Positions 10,706-13,625 of a DNA stretch of 13,625 nt are shown piece by piece (the first letter of the stretch is position 1; the number at the start of each line of letters is the position of its first letter). The DNA comes from Candidatus Uhrbacteria bacterium (GTDB taxonomy: Bacteria; Patescibacteriota; Patescibacteriia; UBA9934; UBA11717): the NCBI GenBank assembly GCA_013203725.1, contig JABMPK010000089.1:1-13625 (forward strand), given 5' to 3'. Position numbers and translations under genes: made by a program. Below the pieces are notes generated by a model. The model saw nothing but the letters and a program-made list of their open reading frames with translations. It had not been told where the DNA came from and ran no database searches.

Positions 10706-13625
10706 ATGAAATATCCGGTAGTCAGCTGCTTGTTTGCTTTTATTTTTGCAGTATCTGGCTTTTTTTATTGCACAACATTTGCGTCGGCTGCGACCGTTAA
10801 CTATTACGTTGATCCAACTGGGACAGACGATGGGGGACATGGTACTGGCACCGGAACGGGTGCTTGGGCAACTATTCAGTATGCCGTTACAAACGTATTG
10901 AATCCCGCAACGGACACTGTCATCATCAATATTGCAGCTGGTACTTATACAACTAATAACGACGACATCCTGGTCAACAGAAGTTTTACTGACCTGACTT
11001 TTCAGGGGGCGGGAGCAGATACCACTATAGTTCAATCGCACGCAAGCCCGGCATCATCCACTGCAATAGTTTTCAGCATATCGTCATCCAACAACGTGGC
11101 ATTCGAAGATTTAACTATTCGATATGGTCGCTCCACAACTACCGGCGCAGGTATAAAAGGTGGAAACGGGGATCTTACAATTCGTAATTCTATTATTTTT
11201 GATAACGACGGCGTCACCACTAGCGACTCCGGTGGAGTGTATTCAAGCGGTGATCTTGTTATCGAGAACTCTACATTTTTTAACAATGATGGTAATTATG
11301 TTGGAGCTCTTTATACAAGCGGAGGTGCGATTCAAATTACAAACTCTACATTTTTCGGAAACGTAGGCTCTAGCGCTGCAGCGATCTATATTACTAGTGC
11401 AACGTCGTTAACGATTACCAACTCAATGTTCGCACAGGGCAGCGAGCTTCTTTTACAGGGTAGCTATAGTGCGTATATAAAAAACTCAATACTTGCGAAC
11501 AAATCAGCTGGATCTTACGATCTTGAGTATTACAATTATTTCGGGACAGTTTACGCTGAGAATACAATAATTGGGACAGAGGACACCGATGGTGCCGCGC
11601 CTTACATAATTGATGGCGTTGATGGAAATAGTGAGGTGGAGTCAGGAACTTTGGCTAGTTTGAACATAAAGGCTGAAGTTTCAGAAAATGGGTCAGTAAA
11701 TAAAACGCTTACTCTTGCTCTTCAGGACGGTAGTCCAGCGATTGATGCTGGGGACGCAACTGCAAACAACGGTGTATCTATACCAACAACCGATCAGCGT
11801 GGCAGTGCACGTGTAAGCACAGTCGACATTGGACCTTTTGAGTATCAGGGTAGCGACACGGCAGATCCGTTAATCCTGTCTTCCTCAATAGAGGCAACAA
11901 ACATATACGTGGACATAACATTCGACGAAGGCGTGTATAACACAAACGGTGGAAGTGGGGGGCTACAAGCCTCGGATCTTGCCGTTGCGTTAACTCAAGG
12001 GGTAGGCGACGTTACGAATGTTTCTATCAGTAGTTTAACCAGGACCGATTACGGGGCGCTGACTGGCGGGGAAACTACGGTTCGCGCGACAATTTCTTTG
12101 ACAGGGACGGCGCGTGGTGTGGAAACTATATCTTTCAGTCCAACAGACAACGCATCAATCTACGACGCGGCTGGTAATCCAATGTCGACATCTCAGACAA
12201 CGAGTGAGTTGACTTTGGACGGCGCGTTCCAGTACTACGTAGACCCAACCGGTACGGATGACGGATCACATGGAACTGCATCGGGAACAGATGCATGGGC
12301 AACTATTCAGTACGCTATTACGAATGTAAGCGACCCTACAACGTCGCCGATTGTTATAAATATATCTGGGAGTACATTCACGACAAGCAACGACAATATT
12401 GAAATTACAAGAGGCTTTACGAATCTTACGCTGAAAGGTGCGGGCGCAACTTCAACCATTGTGCAGTCACATGCGGACCCTCTTTCGTCCACTGCCGAAG
12501 TTTTTTACATTACCAGTAGTGCGGTAACATTCGAGGACATGACTATACGTTACGGTCGATCAAGCACTAGCGGACCTGCGATCAAAGGTAGTTCTGGTGA
12601 TCTGACACTTCGAAGAGTCGCTGTGGTTGATAATGACACGACTGGTGGTAGCGGATACTCAGGAGGAGTATCTGGTAGCGGTAATACAACTATCGAAGAC
12701 TCCACGTTTACTGGAAATGATGGATCGTATGTGTCCACTCTGTATCTTAGCGGATCCACCAAGACTGTGACCGTGACCAACTCTACATTCTTTGGTAATG
12801 GTGGAAGTCAGACTGCTGGCGCAATATACTTGAACGGACCTTCATTTATAGTGACCAACTCAACTTTTGCGCAAAACGGTAACATTCTGATGCAGGGAAG
12901 CGGCGACGTTTATCTTAAGAACTCGCTTTTGGTTGACTCGACTGATTACTACGATCTGGAGTATTACAACTATTTCGGGACAGTCTACCCATATAGCACG
13001 GTTATCGGGCGTGAAGACACTGATGGGGCCGCGCCATACATAACGAATGGAGTGAACGGTAACGTGGTTGATGATGGCACTTTGGCGAGCATGAACATTT
13101 CTGCAGCCTTGGCGGACAATAGCACTGTAAATGGCACGCAGACGCTTTCACTGCTCGTTGGTAGCCTAGCTATTGATACTGGAAACAGTTCGGCAAATAA
13201 TGGCGTCTCAATCCCAGCTCTCGATCAAAGAGGGGCTGCGAGAGCCGGTGTTTCAGACATTGGCGCATTTGAATATGCAGGAGTCTTTGGCAGTCCATAT
13301 GCTGATATATATTTTCCAGCAGACGACGCGACCGCTGTGTCTCTAGACTCAAATCTCGTTCTTACATTTAGCGAGATCGTGGACGTGGAAACTGGGAATG
13401 TCTATATTTATAAGGCAGACGATACTTTGATTGAGACGATTGACGTAACTGGTTTGCAGGTCACGGGTACAGGAACGGACACAATTGTTATAGACCCAAC
13501 ATCAAATTTTACAGAGCTTACAAGCTACTATATACAGATTGACGCTACAGCATTCGACGATGTCTCCAGTAATAGTTACGCTGGAATCGCGGACGAAACT
13601 ACATGGACATTCACAGGTACTGACA
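10706..13625 (+). CDS. Large secreted beta-helix surface protein with duplicated module (3' end outside window)
   Basis: An open frame of at least 973 codons that runs off the window end without a stop. Signal peptide at 1-29 (ending FASAA). Module A (33-380) and module B (510-857) are homologous right-handed beta-helix domains: each starts YYVDPTGTDDG, then AWATIQYA, runs through repeated NSTF-type rungs typical of pectate-lyase-like helices, includes YDLEYYNYFGTVY, and ends with a choice-of-anchor-Q-like tail (AIDAGD, DQRGSAR, DIGPFEY). Between them (about 381-509) is a beta-sandwich-like domain (VDITFDEGVYNTNGG, GGETTVRATI, IYDAAGNPM) of a kind common in bacterial adhesins. From about 862 an SbsA-type bacterial Ig-like domain (PF13205) begins: LVLTFSEIVD, YYIQIDATAFDD, TTWTF. 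Inferred role: a cell-surface or secreted protein in adhesion or polysaccharide contact. No catalytic residues were identified. A membrane or wall anchor, if any, lies beyond the window. Confidence 0.85.
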   Translation, partial: MKYPVVSCLFAFIFAVSGFFYCTTFASAATVNYYVDPTGTDDGGHGTGTGTGAWATIQYAVTNVLNPATDTVIINIAAGTYTTNNDDILVNRSFTDLTFQGAGADTTIVQSHASPASSTAIVFSISSSNNVAFEDLTIRYGRSTTTGAGIKGGNGDLTIRNSIIFDNDGVTTSDSGGVYSSGDLVIENSTFFNNDGNYVGALYTSGGAIQITNSTFFGNVGSSAAAIYITSATSLTITNSMFAQGSELLLQGSYSAYIKNSILANKSAGSYDLEYYNYFGTVYAENTIIGTEDTDGAAPYIIDGVDGNSEVESGTLASLNIKAEVSENGSVNKTLTLALQDGSPAIDAGDATANNGVSIPTTDQRGSARVSTVDIGPFEYQGSDTADPLILSSSIEATNIYVDITFDEGVYNTNGGSGGLQASDLAVALTQGVGDVTNVSISSLTRTDYGALTGGETTVRATISLTGTARGVETISFSPTDNASIYDAAGNPMSTSQTTSELTLDGAFQYYVDPTGTDDGSHGTASGTDAWATIQYAITNVSDPTTSPIVINISGSTFTTSNDNIEITRGFTNLTLKGAGATSTIVQSHADPLSSTAEVFYITSSAVTFEDMTIRYGRSSTSGPAIKGSSGDLTLRRVAVVDNDTTGGSGYSGGVSGSGNTTIEDSTFTGNDGSYVSTLYLSGSTKTVTVTNSTFFGNGGSQTAGAIYLNGPSFIVTNSTFAQNGNILMQGSGDVYLKNSLLVDSTDYYDLEYYNYFGTVYPYSTVIGREDTDGAAPYITNGVNGNVVDDGTLASMNISAALADNSTVNGTQTLSLLVGSLAIDTGNSSANNGVSIPALDQRGAARAGVSDIGAFEYAGVFGSPYADIYFPADDATAVSLDSNLVLTFSEIVDVETGNVYIYKADDTLIETIDVTGLQVTGTGTDTIVIDPTSNFTELTSYYIQIDATAFDDVSSNSYAGIADETTWTFTGTD
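10802..11845 (+). repeat. Intragenic module copy A (348 codons)
   Basis: First copy of a duplicated module in the beta-helix protein. It begins at YYVDPTGTDD and ends at DIGPFEY. The second copy is offset by 1431 bases at both ends, so the net length is identical. DNA similarity is still visible in patches such as TGGGCAACTATTCAGTA and TATTTCGGGACAGT. Confidence 0.85.
12233..13276 (+). repeat. Intragenic module copy B (348 codons)
   Basis: Second copy of the module. Its anchor-like tail is slightly degenerate (GSLAIDTGN in place of GSPAIDAGD), and a one-codon indel near the SSSNNVAF/TSSAVTF stretch is compensated elsewhere. Confidence 0.85.

Noticed and set aside
10691..12780. Minus-strand open frames opposite the beta-helix gene (10691-11041, 11032-11286, 12307-12492, 12550-12780)
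   Set aside because: Short, signal-less translations antisense to a continuous frame with clear domain matches.

Overview
The window looks like chromosomal DNA from a Candidate Phyla Radiation (Patescibacteria, Parcubacteria-like) bacterium. This is inference. It rests on the secreted M23 peptidase preceded by repeats of a type I associate with Patescibacterial surface proteins, on small genes with short or nearly absent leaders and almost no Shine-Dalgarno sequences, and on a large secreted beta-helix protein with an SbsA-type Ig-like domain. GC is roughly 37-45% in the lines I counted, except for one gene at about 62%. The standard code with UGA as stop fits (two genes end in TGA); TAG is the commonest stop. 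There are no tRNA, rRNA, CRISPR or insertion-sequence signals, and no gap over 300 bases without a gene.

Layout. 92-1486: secreted zinc peptidase of the M23 type. 1650-2288: glutathione S-transferase-like protein. 2325-3121: six-helix membrane protein whose two halves lie in different frames, joined by a -1 shift at or near a T TTA AAG heptamer. 3138-3545: four-cysteine zinc-ribbon protein with a helical tail. 3645-4748 (+) and 4832-6259 (-): a convergent pair separated by a bidirectional terminator, namely an atypical protein-kinase-like protein with an N-terminal zinc knuckle and a protein resembling the HopA1 family. 6358-7572: MFS transporter, divergent from the HopA1-like gene. 7632-8710: two-gene operon with TrhO (tRNA U34 hydroxylase) and a 61-residue Cys2His2 protein, closed by a terminator. 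8858-9199: small membrane protein. 9371-9799: GC-rich YARHG-domain gene with its own consensus promoter, leader hairpin, strong Shine-Dalgarno and terminator, which looks imported. 9916-10584: secreted-plus-membrane protein ending in a PLDc_N-type domain. 10706 to the end: at least 973 residues of a surface beta-helix protein built from two copies of a 348-residue module.

The most interesting candidate system is the kinase-like plus HopA1-like pair. A kinase and a HopA1-like lyase working together on Ser/Thr is the chemistry of class V lanthipeptide biosynthesis (lexapeptide type), so this pair, perhaps with the adjacent MFS exporter, may be a phosphorylate-then-eliminate modification system. 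No precursor peptide was recognised, so this remains a hypothesis. Other points worth checking are the possible programmed frameshift, the imported YARHG cassette, and a recurring extended -10 promoter (TGN followed by a TATAAT-like hexamer) often placed very close to the start codon.
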